Shown in pieces: positions 25,983 through 34,103 of a stretch of 64,000 nt of DNA (position 1 is its first letter; the number at the start of each line of letters is the position of its first letter). Origin of the DNA: CAHJXG01 sp965277495 (GTDB lineage: Bacteria > Pseudomonadota > Alphaproteobacteria > Acetobacterales > Acetobacteraceae); NCBI GenBank assembly GCA_965277495.1, contig OZ255824.1, forward strand, positions 3,906,001 to 3,970,000, given 5' to 3'. A program made the position numbers and the translations under genes. The notes below the pieces were generated by a model, which made no database searches, was not told the DNA's origin, and saw only the letters and a list, made by a program, of their open reading frames with translations.

Positions 25983-27584
25983 CTACTGGATGTCCACCGG
26001 GCCGAAGTCTTTGATGGCCAGGGGGCTCATGACGTAGCCGGTGACGTTGCTGCGCATCGGCTGATACACGATGGAGTGCGCGATCAGGAAGAATGGCACT
26101 TCGTCGTGCATGACGACCTGGGCCTGCTCATAGAGTTTGGCGCGCTCGGATTGATCCATCAGGGTGGCGGCCTTGTTCACCAGGGCGTCGAAGTCCTTGT
26201 TGCACCATCTGGCGACATTGCCGCCGCCGGGCCGGGCGGCTGCGCAGCCGGCCAGGGGCACGAAGAAATTGTCGGGATCGCCGTTGTCGCCGGTCCAGCC
26301 GAACAGCGCCGTCATGTCGTCGCCGGCCTGGATGCGCTTGCGGTACTCGCCCCATTCATAGGTGACGATACGCGCCTTGACGCCGATCTTCGCCAGGTCG
26401 GATTGCATCAGCTCGGCCATGCGGCGGGCGTCGGGGTTGTAGGGACGCTGCACCGGCATCGCCCATAGGTCGGTCTCAAACCCTTCGGGATAGCCGGCCG
26501 CGGCCAGCAGCTTCTTGGCGGCGTCGGGGTCGAACGGCCAGGGCTGCACCGCGTTGTTGTATGACCACATCGTCGGCGGGATCAGGTTCTTGGCCGGCTG
26601 CCCGGCGCCCAGGAACACTGCGTCCAGGATCGCCTTGCGGTCCAGCGCCATGTTCAGCGCCTGGCGCACCCGCTTGTCGTCGAACGGCTTTTTCTGCGTG
26701 TTGAACGCGAGATAGCCGATGTTGAGTCCCGGCTGGTCCATCAGCTTCAGCGACTTGTCGGCCCGTATGCCCGGCAGGTCCGCCGGCGACGGATAGGCCG
26801 AGAGCTGGCACTCGTTGGCGCGCAGCTTCGCCAGCCGCACGGCGGGATCCTTGTTGATGGAAAACACCAGCGCGTCGAGCTTCGCCTTCGGCCCCCAGAA
26901 CTCGTCGAAGCGGCGATAGCGGATGGTGGCGTCGCGCTGGTAGGCGACGAAGCTGAACGGCCCCGTGCCGATGGGAACCTGATCGATCTGCTCGGGCTTG
27001 CCGGTCTTTAGCAGCACGTCGGCGTACTCGGCGGATTGGATGGCGGCGAACTCCATCGCGAGGTCCGCCAGGAACGGCGCCGAAGGCTCCGTCAGGGTGA
27101 AGCGGACGGTGAGGGGGTCGACCTTGTCGATGCTCGCGATCAGCTTCTCCAGGCCCATGTCGCCCCAATAGTCGTAGCTGCCGCCGGATATCTTGTGATA
27201 CGGGCTGTCCTCCTTGCCCATGCGGTTGAAGGTGAACAGCACGTCGTCGGCGTCGAAGTCGCGCGTCGGCTTGAACGCCGCGTTGCTATGCCATTTCACG
27301 CCCGGGCGCAGATGCATGGTGAAGACCTTGCCGTCGGGCGAAACATCCCAGTTGGCGGCCAGGCCGGGCTGCAAGGCGGTCTCGCCGGGCTTGAAGTCGA
27401 GCAGCCGGCCATAGATCGGATGGTTCGCGTCGAACGTCGTCCCGGTGGTGTTCAGCATCGGGCTGAAGTTCTCCGGCGACCCCTCGGAGCAATACACGAG
27501 GGTCTTGGCCCCGGCGGAATAGACCGGGGCGGCCGTCACGCCCAATAGGGCAGCGCCGGCGAGCAGGAGGGTGCGGATGCGCAT
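25983..27584 (-). CDS. Dipeptide-type ABC transporter substrate-binding protein (DppA family, SBP5)
   Basis: A 533-residue periplasmic binding protein. The signal peptide is MRIRTLLLAGAALLGVTAAPVYSAGA. The mature part starts KTLVYCSEGSPENFSPMLNTTGTTFDANHPIYGRLLDF, close to DppA of E. coli, which binds dipeptides and haem. PIGTGPFSFVAYQRD, NIGYLAFNTQKKPFDDKRVRQALNMALD and FFLIAHSIVYQPMRSNV are family blocks. ATG 27584 has AAAGGA upstream. It heads the operon and diverges from the hydrogenase-like operon. Confidence 0.93.
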   Translation of the reverse strand: MRIRTLLLAGAALLGVTAAPVYSAGAKTLVYCSEGSPENFSPMLNTTGTTFDANHPIYGRLLDFKPGETALQPGLAANWDVSPDGKVFTMHLRPGVKWHSNAAFKPTRDFDADDVLFTFNRMGKEDSPYHKISGGSYDYWGDMGLEKLIASIDKVDPLTVRFTLTEPSAPFLADLAMEFAAIQSAEYADVLLKTGKPEQIDQVPIGTGPFSFVAYQRDATIRYRRFDEFWGPKAKLDALVFSINKDPAVRLAKLRANECQLSAYPSPADLPGIRADKSLKLMDQPGLNIGYLAFNTQKKPFDDKRVRQALNMALDRKAILDAVFLGAGQPAKNLIPPTMWSYNNAVQPWPFDPDAAKKLLAAAGYPEGFETDLWAMPVQRPYNPDARRMAELMQSDLAKIGVKARIVTYEWGEYRKRIQAGDDMTALFGWTGDNGDPDNFFVPLAGCAAARPGGGNVARWCNKDFDALVNKAATLMDQSERAKLYEQAQVVMHDEVPFFLIAHSIVYQPMRSNVTGYVMSPLAIKDFGPVDIQ

Positions 27585-27732
27585 GGGCCGATCCTTTGGT
27601 TTGTCGCGTGCGCGTAGCATCCGGCCCCGAACGGCTGCGGTCAACGCCCGAATAGGCCATTCGCCGGCGTTGCCATCGGTCGCCGCGCCGCCCTATCGTG
27701 CCGTTCGCCCCGGGAAGTGGGCCGGAGGAAGC

Positions 27733-27774
27733 ATGATCCACTGGGCCCATCGTTCCTACGCCGCCGTCCAGTAG
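27733..27774 (+). other. Possible 13-codon leader ORF before the hydrogenase-like operon
   Basis: A strong GGAGGAA site precedes ATG 27733, giving MIHWAHRSYAAVQ and a TAG at 27772-27774. Two bases later an in-frame GTG (27777) of the HyfB-like gene occurs, so ribosomes ending the leader could restart there. The leader could equally be chance sequence within a longer HyfB-like N-terminus starting at GTG 27717. Confidence 0.3.
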
Positions 27775-27776
27775 CG

Positions 27777-29348
27777 GTGCAGGCCGGCAGGATAGTCCGT
27801 GCGGCGACCTGGGCCGGATGCGCGATCGGCACGGCGCTGGCGTTTGCGGGGCTGGCCGGGTTCATGGCGGGGTCCGTCGCGCTGCCGCTCGGGCCGAATG
27901 GGGGCCTGCGCCTGGCCCTCGATGCAGTGTCGGCGCCGTTCCTTCTGATCGTATGCGTTTCGGGCGCGGTTGCGGCGCTGGACTGCGACACGCCGCTCTT
28001 GCCCGCCGCGGTGGGCGCAATGGCCGTGACCCTGTGCGCGGCGGATGGTTTCACATTCGTCTTGGCCTTTGCATCGGCATCGGCCGCCGCTTGGGCATTG
28101 AACCGAGCGGCCCGGCCGCAATCCGGTCCGGCCGGCGCGCTGCTGTCCCAAGGCATGGCGGCGCTTGCGGTTTATGCATCCGTGCGCGTGCTTTTCGACC
28201 TTTGCGGTCCGGCTGTCCCCGGCTGGTGGGGGCTGCCGCTGCTCGCCCTGGGCGCGGCGGGAACGGTCTGGGGCGGCCTGCGGGCGAACGCCGCCGACGA
28301 CCTGCTGGCGATCCTGGCCGCGAGCCGGGTGGGCGCCATCGGCCTGATCGCAGTCGGCCTCGGCGTTGCGTTGGAGGCGCGCGGGTCCGACCTGGCGCCG
28401 CTTGCCGCCTTGGCGCTCGCGGGTGCGCTGCTGCATGCAATCAGCTACGCCGTGTTCGACATCTTGCTGGTGCTATGCGCGGATGCGGTGTCGCGCGGCG
28501 CTGGGACGCCGGCATTGTCCCAGCTCGGCGGGCTGCTGCGGACCATGCCGGGCGTGGGCCTGGGGGCGTTGGCCGGTGCGGCATGTTTGGCGGGCCTGCC
28601 CTTGACCGCCGGGTTCACCGGACGCTGGCTGGTGGTGCAGTCGCTGTTGGCCGACCAACGCCTGGGCGGCTTTTGGCTGCAAGTGGCCTTTGCGCTCGCG
28701 CTCGCCGCGGTCGCGCTGGGGGCCGCTTTGGCCGCCGCCGCTGCGGTCCGGCTCATTGGCATCGGCTTCCTGGGCCGCCCGCGCACGCCACAGGCCGCCG
28801 CCGCGGAGGATGCGCCGCGCCAAGTTCGCCTGGCGATGGCGTGCCTGGCGGCGTGCTGCCTGCTGATTGGGCTTTGGCCGTCCGCCGCCCTCGCCCTCGT
28901 TCAGCCGGCGTTGTGGCGGCTGCTGGGCACTGGAATGGCGGGCGGCGGCCTCGTGGTGATCTCGCCGCAGGTGAACAGCCCCGGCTATGCCGCGCCCGGC
29001 ATCGCCGCCGTCCTGGCGATATCCGCCGTCGCGGCCGCTGCGGCGATGTCGCGCCTCGCGTCCGGCAACGCAATGCGGGCGCGGCGCGTGCCGGCCTGGG
29101 ATGGCGGCCGGGAGAGCGTGCCGCCCCCGATGGCGTTCGGCGATCCCGCGACCCAGTATAGCGCCGCCTCGGCCGGACAAGCGCTGCTGCAAACCCTGTT
29201 GCAAACCCTGGGCTACCCGGCTCTATGGCCCGGCCTGAAACGCTGGGCCAAGGCAGCAAAAGAACGATCCGCCGGCACGGCGCGTGTGAAATCGGCCGGA
29301 GCGTTGCTGCTGGTGCTGGCCGGGCTGCTGCTTTGGGCGTTCATATGA
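27777..29348 (+). CDS. HyfB/HycC-like (NuoL/antiporter-family) membrane subunit, charge-depleted
   Basis: About 523 residues with many hydrophobic helices, aligned by eye with HyfB: LRLALDAVSAPFLLIV near the start, GLRANAADDLLAILAASRVGAIGLIAVGLG, LLHAISYAVFDILLVLCADAV and CLAGLPLTAGFTGRWLVVQSLL. Active antiporter subunits carry Glu in helix 5, Lys in helices 7-8 and 12, and HxxxHxxFK. At those places this protein shows FASASAAAW, YASVRVL, DDLLAIL and HAISYAVFD, without those residues. It is also shorter than the ~650 residues common for HyfB. The start is uncertain (GTG 27777 or GTG 27717). The stop overlaps the HyfC-like ATG (ATGA). Confidence 0.72.
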   Translation: MQAGRIVRAATWAGCAIGTALAFAGLAGFMAGSVALPLGPNGGLRLALDAVSAPFLLIVCVSGAVAALDCDTPLLPAAVGAMAVTLCAADGFTFVLAFASASAAAWALNRAARPQSGPAGALLSQGMAALAVYASVRVLFDLCGPAVPGWWGLPLLALGAAGTVWGGLRANAADDLLAILAASRVGAIGLIAVGLGVALEARGSDLAPLAALALAGALLHAISYAVFDILLVLCADAVSRGAGTPALSQLGGLLRTMPGVGLGALAGAACLAGLPLTAGFTGRWLVVQSLLADQRLGGFWLQVAFALALAAVALGAALAAAAAVRLIGIGFLGRPRTPQAAAAEDAPRQVRLAMACLAACCLLIGLWPSAALALVQPALWRLLGTGMAGGGLVVISPQVNSPGYAAPGIAAVLAISAVAAAAAMSRLASGNAMRARRVPAWDGGRESVPPPMAFGDPATQYSAASAGQALLQTLLQTLGYPALWPGLKRWAKAAKERSAGTARVKSAGALLLVLAGLLLWAFI

Positions 29349-30274
29349 CCGGCGTCGTGACCTTGGCGCTGCACGCGGCGCTGATGCTGGCGGCGGCGCC
29401 GGTGCTGGCCGGGCTGCGGGCGCTGATTAGCGCGCGGCTGCTGGGCTGGCCCGCACCGGCGCTGCTGCAACCTTGGCGCGACCTCGAACGCCTGCTCCGC
29501 AAACAGCCGGTGCTGCCCGGCGCCGCATCCTGGCTGTTCACCGCGGCGCCGTTCGCATGCCTCATCGTCGCGGTGGCTGCTGCCCTGCTCGTGCCGTCCT
29601 TTGCGCTCGGGATGGCGGCCGCGCCGCTCGCCGACCTTGTGGTGCTGGCTGGCTTGCTGGCGGCGGCCCGGTTCGCGCTGGCGCTCGCGGGCTATGAGAG
29701 CGGGACGGCGTTGGGCGGCATGGGCGCCAGCCGGATCACCGTGGCCGCGGTATGCGGCGAGCCCGCGATGCTGCTGATCATCCTTGCGCTGGCGATGCTG
29801 GCCGGGTCGAGCAACCTCGACGTCATCAGCGCCATGGACCCGGCAGGATACCGCAAACTCCCCTGGGCCATCGCCGGCGTCGCATTGGCCATCGTCGGAT
29901 GCGCCACCGTCGGGCGTCGGGAAAGCGGGCCGCAGCTTACCCTCGTGCATCAGGCGGCGGTGCTCGATTACTCCGGGCCTTATCTGGCCATGGTCGCCTA
30001 CGCCGGGCAGCTCGGCGCGTTGGTGGCCCTGAACGTGCTGGCGGCGTTGTTCTTGCCGTTCGGCATCGCGGCGGCCGGGGCAGGCCCGTTGGCCTGGGTC
30101 ATCGGTTTCGCAGCTTGGGTCGCCAAGGTCGCGGCGCTCGGCGCCTGCCTTGGCGCGCTGGACGCGGCCGGTGCTGGGCCAATCGTCGCCCGAGTGCCTG
30201 CCATGCTGGCCACCGCCGCATTGGCCGCGTTCCTGGCCGCAATGATCCTGTTCGCGGGCCAGGGACCGGCATGA
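29345..30274 (+). CDS. HyfC/HycD-like (NuoH-family) membrane subunit
   Basis: A 309-residue membrane protein of the NuoH/HycD family, which anchors the soluble arm and forms the entry channel. QPWRDLERLLRKQPVLPGAASWLF matches the HyfC block QPYRDLxKLLRKxPV. LVHQAAVLDYSGPYLAMVAYAGQLGALV corresponds to the HEAMVLEYSG region, with Gln for the first Glu and Asp for the second. Eight or so helices are present and the length is normal. The start overlaps the stop before it, and the stop overlaps the next start, so the genes are tightly coupled. Confidence 0.85.
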   Translation: MTGVVTLALHAALMLAAAPVLAGLRALISARLLGWPAPALLQPWRDLERLLRKQPVLPGAASWLFTAAPFACLIVAVAAALLVPSFALGMAAAPLADLVVLAGLLAAARFALALAGYESGTALGGMGASRITVAAVCGEPAMLLIILALAMLAGSSNLDVISAMDPAGYRKLPWAIAGVALAIVGCATVGRRESGPQLTLVHQAAVLDYSGPYLAMVAYAGQLGALVALNVLAALFLPFGIAAAGAGPLAWVIGFAAWVAKVAALGACLGALDAAGAGPIVARVPAMLATAALAAFLAAMILFAGQGPA

Positions 30275-31683
30275 CCGCCGCCGCATTGATCCGCGCCGGC
30301 GATGCCCAGCCCATGCAGCCCTGGCCGCGCTATTTGCTCACGCCCGACGCCTGGCGCGCGATGGCGCAGGCACTGGCTGACGGTCCGGAGCCGGCTTTCT
30401 TGGGATTATGGGCTGACACGGCCCATGCGCACGCCCTGTTCATGGCCGAAGCGCCGTTGCAGGCCTCGGTCCGCATCGAGGCCGGGATGTTCGACGCGCT
30501 GTCCGCCGCACGGCCCGCCGCCGCGCCGTTCGAGCGCATGGTGCACGACCTTTGGGGCCACCTGCCCGGCAACGGCATCGATCCGCGCCCCTTGCTGGAC
30601 CAAGGCCGCTGGCCTGTGCTGCGTCCGCTGTCGGCCCGTCCGGTCCCGAACGCGGCGCCTCCGGACCCGGCGGAGTTCCTCGGCACGGCTGGGCACGATG
30701 GGCACCAGGTGCCGATTGGACCCGTTGGCGCCCGGGGGCCGATGCATTTGCGCATCACCGCTGCCGGGGAGACGGTGGTTTGGCTGGAGGCGGGCATGGG
30801 CTATGCGCATCGGGGCATCCTGGCGCTGATGCGCGGCAAGCCGCTCGATGCGGCGGCGGCGCTTGCCTCGCGCATCGCGGCGGACAGCACCGTGGCGCAC
30901 GCCGTCGCCTATGCCCGTGCGGCCGAGGCGGCGGCCGGGGCCGAGCCGCCGCCGCGTGGCCAGGCATTGCGCGTCGTGATGACGGAGCTGGAGCGCATCG
31001 CCGTCCACCTGGCCGACCTTGGCGCCGCTGCGCCGGGCGGGCTGGCGGCGCAATGCGGCACCCTGCGCGAGGACGTGCTGCAGGCCAGCGATGCCGCGTT
31101 CGGCCATCGCCTGATGATGGACTGCGTCGTGCCCGGCGGCGTCGCGGCCGACCCGGCGCCGGCCAACATGACGCCGCTCTCCGCCATCCTGGACCGTATC
31201 CTGGCGGCAGCGCCGGCATTGGAGCGCGGGCTGAATGGCCTGCGTGGCCGAACCGTCGGCGTTGGCGGCTCTGCGGCGGCCGAGCGGAGCGTGGCCCGGG
31301 CCTATATTCCCTATGGCCGGCCCAACGCGGCCATCCCCGCACGGCCCGCCAGCGATGCCGACGCCCGCCTGCGCCGGCGCCTGGCCGAGATTCGCGAAAG
31401 CGCGGCGCTGCTGCATAGATGGCTGGCGCATCTCCCTGCAGGCCCCGTCAATGTCGCAGTGCCGAACGCGAGCGGCGAGGGCCTAGGCGTGGCCGATGGG
31501 CCCCGTGGCGACATCTGGCACTGGCTTCGACTGGACGGCGGGGTCGTCGCGGCGAACTTCGCCCGCGATCCCGGCTGGCTGCAATGGCCGTTGATCGAGG
31601 CCGCCTGCCGTGGCGCCCGCCTCTCCGACGTGCCGCTCATTCTGCATTCCTTCAACCCGGCCATCGCCGGCCTGGAGCTGTAA
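30271..31683 (+). CDS. HyfG/HycE-like large subunit (NuoC-NuoD fusion) without nickel-ligand cysteines
   Basis: A 470-residue soluble subunit. The N-terminal ~150 residues are NuoC-like (FERMVHDLWGHLPGNG), and the rest is NuoD/HycE-like (QVPIGPVGARGPMHLRI... VVWLEAGMGYAHRGILALMRG). Where [NiFe] hydrogenases have R-x-C-G-x-C, this protein has R201-I-A-A-D-S206 followed by TVAHAVAYARAAE. The C-terminal end reads PLILHSFNPAIAGLEL, without DPCxxC. It therefore cannot hold the Ni-Fe site of hydrogenases. Cysteine-less relatives of group 4 hydrogenases (called Ehr complexes) are known. The catalytic role is unknown. Confidence 0.85.
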   Translation: MTAAALIRAGDAQPMQPWPRYLLTPDAWRAMAQALADGPEPAFLGLWADTAHAHALFMAEAPLQASVRIEAGMFDALSAARPAAAPFERMVHDLWGHLPGNGIDPRPLLDQGRWPVLRPLSARPVPNAAPPDPAEFLGTAGHDGHQVPIGPVGARGPMHLRITAAGETVVWLEAGMGYAHRGILALMRGKPLDAAAALASRIAADSTVAHAVAYARAAEAAAGAEPPPRGQALRVVMTELERIAVHLADLGAAAPGGLAAQCGTLREDVLQASDAAFGHRLMMDCVVPGGVAADPAPANMTPLSAILDRILAAAPALERGLNGLRGRTVGVGGSAAAERSVARAYIPYGRPNAAIPARPASDADARLRRRLAEIRESAALLHRWLAHLPAGPVNVAVPNASGEGLGVADGPRGDIWHWLRLDGGVVAANFARDPGWLQWPLIEAACRGARLSDVPLILHSFNPAIAGLEL

Positions 31684-31686
31684 AGC

Positions 31687-32184
31687 ATGTGGCGTCGCGC
31701 GCCTCGCGGCCCGCTGCCCCGGCCCGCCCACGACGCCGATATCGCAGGCGTCCTGGCGGCGCGGCTCGACAGCGCGGCGCAGCGCCGCCTGGGCCGCAGC
31801 CTGGCAGTGCTGCACGCCAGCGCCGGCGGATGCGGCGGATGCGCGCTGGAAACTGCGGCATTGCAGGGCGTGGCCTACGAAATCGAGCGTCATGGCCTGT
31901 CGTTCGTCAGCAGTCCCCGCCACGCCGACGTGCTGCTGGTCACGGGGCCGCTGACCCATGCCATGCGGGGCGCGATGGAGAACGCATGGACAGCGATGCC
32001 GGACCCGAAATGGCTGGTCGCGGTCGGCGCCTGCGCCATCGACGGCGGGATATTCGCGGGCAGCTATGCCGTCGATGGCGGCATCGGGACGACCCTGCCG
32101 GTCGACATCATCGTCCCCGGCTGCCCGCCGTCGCCATCGGCCATCCTCGCGGCGCTGCTGACCCTGATCGAGGCCAACTGCTGA
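31687..32184 (+). CDS. HyfI/HycG-like small subunit (NuoB family, [4Fe-4S])
   Basis: A 165-residue iron-sulfur subunit. Cys49 and Cys52 (GGCGGCALE), Cys116 (VGACAIDGG) and Cys146 (PGCPPSP) form the four-cysteine set of the proximal cluster, so electron transfer remains possible. YEIERHGLSFVSSPRHADVLLVTGPLT is the family block. It lies 3 bases after the large subunit and ends the operon. No ferredoxin-like (HyfA/HycF), HyfE or HyfF gene follows; the next gene is on the opposite strand. Confidence 0.88.
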   Translation: MWRRAPRGPLPRPAHDADIAGVLAARLDSAAQRRLGRSLAVLHASAGGCGGCALETAALQGVAYEIERHGLSFVSSPRHADVLLVTGPLTHAMRGAMENAWTAMPDPKWLVAVGACAIDGGIFAGSYAVDGGIGTTLPVDIIVPGCPPSPSAILAALLTLIEANC

Positions 32185-32205
32185 CGGCCCCTGGCCGAGC
32201 CGCCA

Positions 32206-32628
32206 CTACAACAAGCAGAGCGCCTGCAGCTCCCGCCGCAGTTCGTCCGGCAGGCCGTCCGCCCCGGGTGCGGGCCGCTGCGCGCTGACGTCGGCGGGCG
32301 CGTCGGCTTCGGCCAAATATCGCCAGCCCTGGAACGCCTTCGTCGGACGCCCCTCGACCGGGACCAACGCCGGGTCGAGCACCAGGCCGGCGCACTTCGT
32401 GTTGTCGTCCCAGCGGTCTTCGATCACCTTGATCACGCGCTGCCGCACCAGCATGGCGCCGCCGATGACCCAATAGATGCTGCCGCCGCCGGTGATCTCC
32501 TCCGCCCGGCGCGGGAAGCTCCGCGTCCGGTGCCGCAGGGGCGACTCCTGGCTCGCGCGCACGGCCTGAACCTGGCGCAAATGGGCGATGTCGCGGATGC
32601 CGACGGCGAGCTTGGCGATATGCAGCAT
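32206..32628 (-). CDS. DUF1489 family protein
   Basis: A 140-residue protein of the DUF1489 family, found almost only in alphaproteobacteria and without a known function. It opens MLHIAKLAVGIRDIAHL and has TRSFPRRAEEITGGGSIYWVIGGAMLVRQRVIKVIED followed by the C-terminal KAFQGWRYL block. The length is normal. It is encoded just downstream of the endonuclease III gene on the same strand, an arrangement seen in relatives. Confidence 0.85.
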   Translation of the reverse strand: MLHIAKLAVGIRDIAHLRQVQAVRASQESPLRHRTRSFPRRAEEITGGGSIYWVIGGAMLVRQRVIKVIEDRWDDNTKCAGLVLDPALVPVEGRPTKAFQGWRYLAEADAPADVSAQRPAPGADGLPDELRRELQALCLL

Positions 32629-32688
32629 GGGCTTGGATTATGGCGGCGGTCGAGTCGGGCGCAAGGGCGGGTTGTCACCCGAGGCGCG

Positions 32689-33402
32689 CTATCGCGAGGT
32701 GCTCGCCGGCCCGGCCTCCTTTGCGGGAAAACGGCACCACTCTTTTGCCACGCAGCGCCAGCACTCCGGACGGCGCGCCTTGCAGACGTATCGTCCGTGC
32801 AGGATCAGCCAGTGGTGCGCCGGGCGCAGCAACTCCTTGGGGATGCGCTTCACCAGGCCGTCCTCGACCGCCCGCACCGTCGCGCCCGGCGCGATCCCGG
32901 TGCGGTTGCCAAGGCGAAAGATGTGAGTGTCGACCGCCATCGTGGCGTGGCCGAACGCGACGTTCAGCACGACGTTGGCGGTCTTGCGGCCGACGCCGGG
33001 CAGGGCCTCCAGCGCCTCGCGGTCATTGGGGACCTCGCCGCCATGCCGCTCGATCAGCAGGCGGGAGAGTTCGACCACGTTCTTCGACTTTGCCTGCCAG
33101 AGGCCGATGCTGCGTATGTGGGCGCCAACGGCCTCGACGCCCAAGGCGACCATGGCGAGCGGAGTCGGCGCGGCGGGGAACAGGGTTTGCCCGACCCGGT
33201 TCACCGCAACGTCCGTGGTCTGCGCGGACAGCACCACAGCGACCAGCAGGGTGAACGGATCGGTGAATTCCAGCTCGCTCGACCCTTCGGGATAGGCGCG
33301 GGACAGCGCCTCGATGAAGCCGCGCACCCCGGCGAGGCTCATGGGCGGGGTCTTGCGGGTTTGCCGTGGCTTTTGGTCGGCAGGGTCGGAGTCCTGGGCC
33401 AT
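32689..33402 (-). CDS. nth: Endonuclease III (DNA glycosylase/AP lyase)
   Basis: A 237-residue base-excision repair enzyme removing oxidised pyrimidines. The helix-hairpin-helix LPGVGRKTANVV contains the catalytic Lys, and the catalytic Asp is in AVDTHIFRLGNR. The C-terminal [4Fe-4S] site is C-x6-C-x2-C-x5-C (CKARRPECWRCVAKEWC). The N-terminal ~20 residues are an unconserved basic extension; a start at the internal Met of MSLAGVRGF is possible. Confidence 0.95.
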   Translation of the reverse strand: MAQDSDPADQKPRQTRKTPPMSLAGVRGFIEALSRAYPEGSSELEFTDPFTLLVAVVLSAQTTDVAVNRVGQTLFPAAPTPLAMVALGVEAVGAHIRSIGLWQAKSKNVVELSRLLIERHGGEVPNDREALEALPGVGRKTANVVLNVAFGHATMAVDTHIFRLGNRTGIAPGATVRAVEDGLVKRIPKELLRPAHHWLILHGRYVCKARRPECWRCVAKEWCRFPAKEAGPASTSR

Positions 33403-33455
33403 GGCGCGGGTATCGCTTGCGGGCGCTATGCTGACAAGCCAGGATCACGCGCCAC

Positions 33456-33974
33456 ATGACAGGGATGCAAGCCGGCATGGTCCCGCAATCGGCCGCCACG
33501 TTCGAGGCGGTCATCATCCCGCATCGCAGCCTGAGCCGCGCCGGCCTGCGATGGCTGATTGGCGCTATCTGCCTGGTGAGCGCGTTGGTTTCGCTAGGAT
33601 TATGGTTCATTGGCGCCTGGCCCGCAGTGGGCTTCAATGGCGCGGAGATCGCGCTGGCGATCGTGCTGCTCCGCCGCAATGCGCGGGCGACCCGCGCGAG
33701 CGAGATGCTGTTGCTTTCGGATGAGGGGCTGCGGATCGTTCGGACCGACATGGGCGGGCGCCGGGTGGAGCGGCGGCTGCAAGCGGCCTGGCTGCGCGCC
33801 GGGTTGGAGGAGCGTCCGGGCCGGGCTCCGGCGCTTTGGCTGTCCGGGCGCGGCGGCCGGATGGAGGTTGGCGCCGAGTTGGGCGAGGACGAGAAGCGCG
33901 ATCTGGCCGCAGCCCTGGCATCGGCGCTGCACCGGCATCGCAATCCGACGTTCGACAATCCGCAGTTGCGTTAG
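33456..33974 (+). CDS. DUF2244 membrane protein
   Basis: A 172-residue protein with the DUF2244 pattern. PHRSLSRAGLRWLIGAICLVSALVSLGLWFIGAWPAVGFNGAEIALAIVLLRRN forms two membrane helices, followed by a soluble beta-rich part with WLSGRGGRMEVGAELGEDEKRDLAAAL. This family is typical of alphaproteobacteria, with no known function. It is divergent from nth with 53 bases between the starts. Confidence 0.82.
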   Translation: MTGMQAGMVPQSAATFEAVIIPHRSLSRAGLRWLIGAICLVSALVSLGLWFIGAWPAVGFNGAEIALAIVLLRRNARATRASEMLLLSDEGLRIVRTDMGGRRVERRLQAAWLRAGLEERPGRAPALWLSGRGGRMEVGAELGEDEKRDLAAALASALHRHRNPTFDNPQLR

Positions 33975-34005
33975 GGTAGGCGAAGCCGGGATCGGAGGAC
34001 TGCTT

Positions 34006-34103
34006 CTGCGAGGCGCAAAAAGCTACACTTCCGCGAGGCGCAAAAAGCTACGCTTCCGCGGGACGCGAAAGCTACGCTTCCGCGGGACGCGAAAGCTACG
34101 CTT
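34006..34103. repeat. Four tandem 24-25 bp copies at the 3' end of the XRE regulator gene
   Basis: Four consecutive copies share the core AAAGCTACGCTTCCGCG. The two distal copies carry GAGGCGCAAAAAGCTAC, the two proximal ones GGACGCGAAAGCTAC. CTA triplets recur at 34023, 34048, 34072 and 34096; the last is the TAG stop of the regulator gene on the minus strand. Each copy thus repeats its last codons (Ala-Glu-Ala-stop). There are no spacers, so it is not a CRISPR array. Confidence 0.9.

Noticed and set aside
27717..32184. A functional [NiFe] hydrogenase or formate hydrogenlyase
   Set aside because: The large subunit lacks both cysteine pairs for nickel, and maturation, ferredoxin and formate dehydrogenase genes are absent.
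34006..34103. Short CRISPR array
   Set aside because: The copies are directly adjacent with no spacers, and no cas gene is near.
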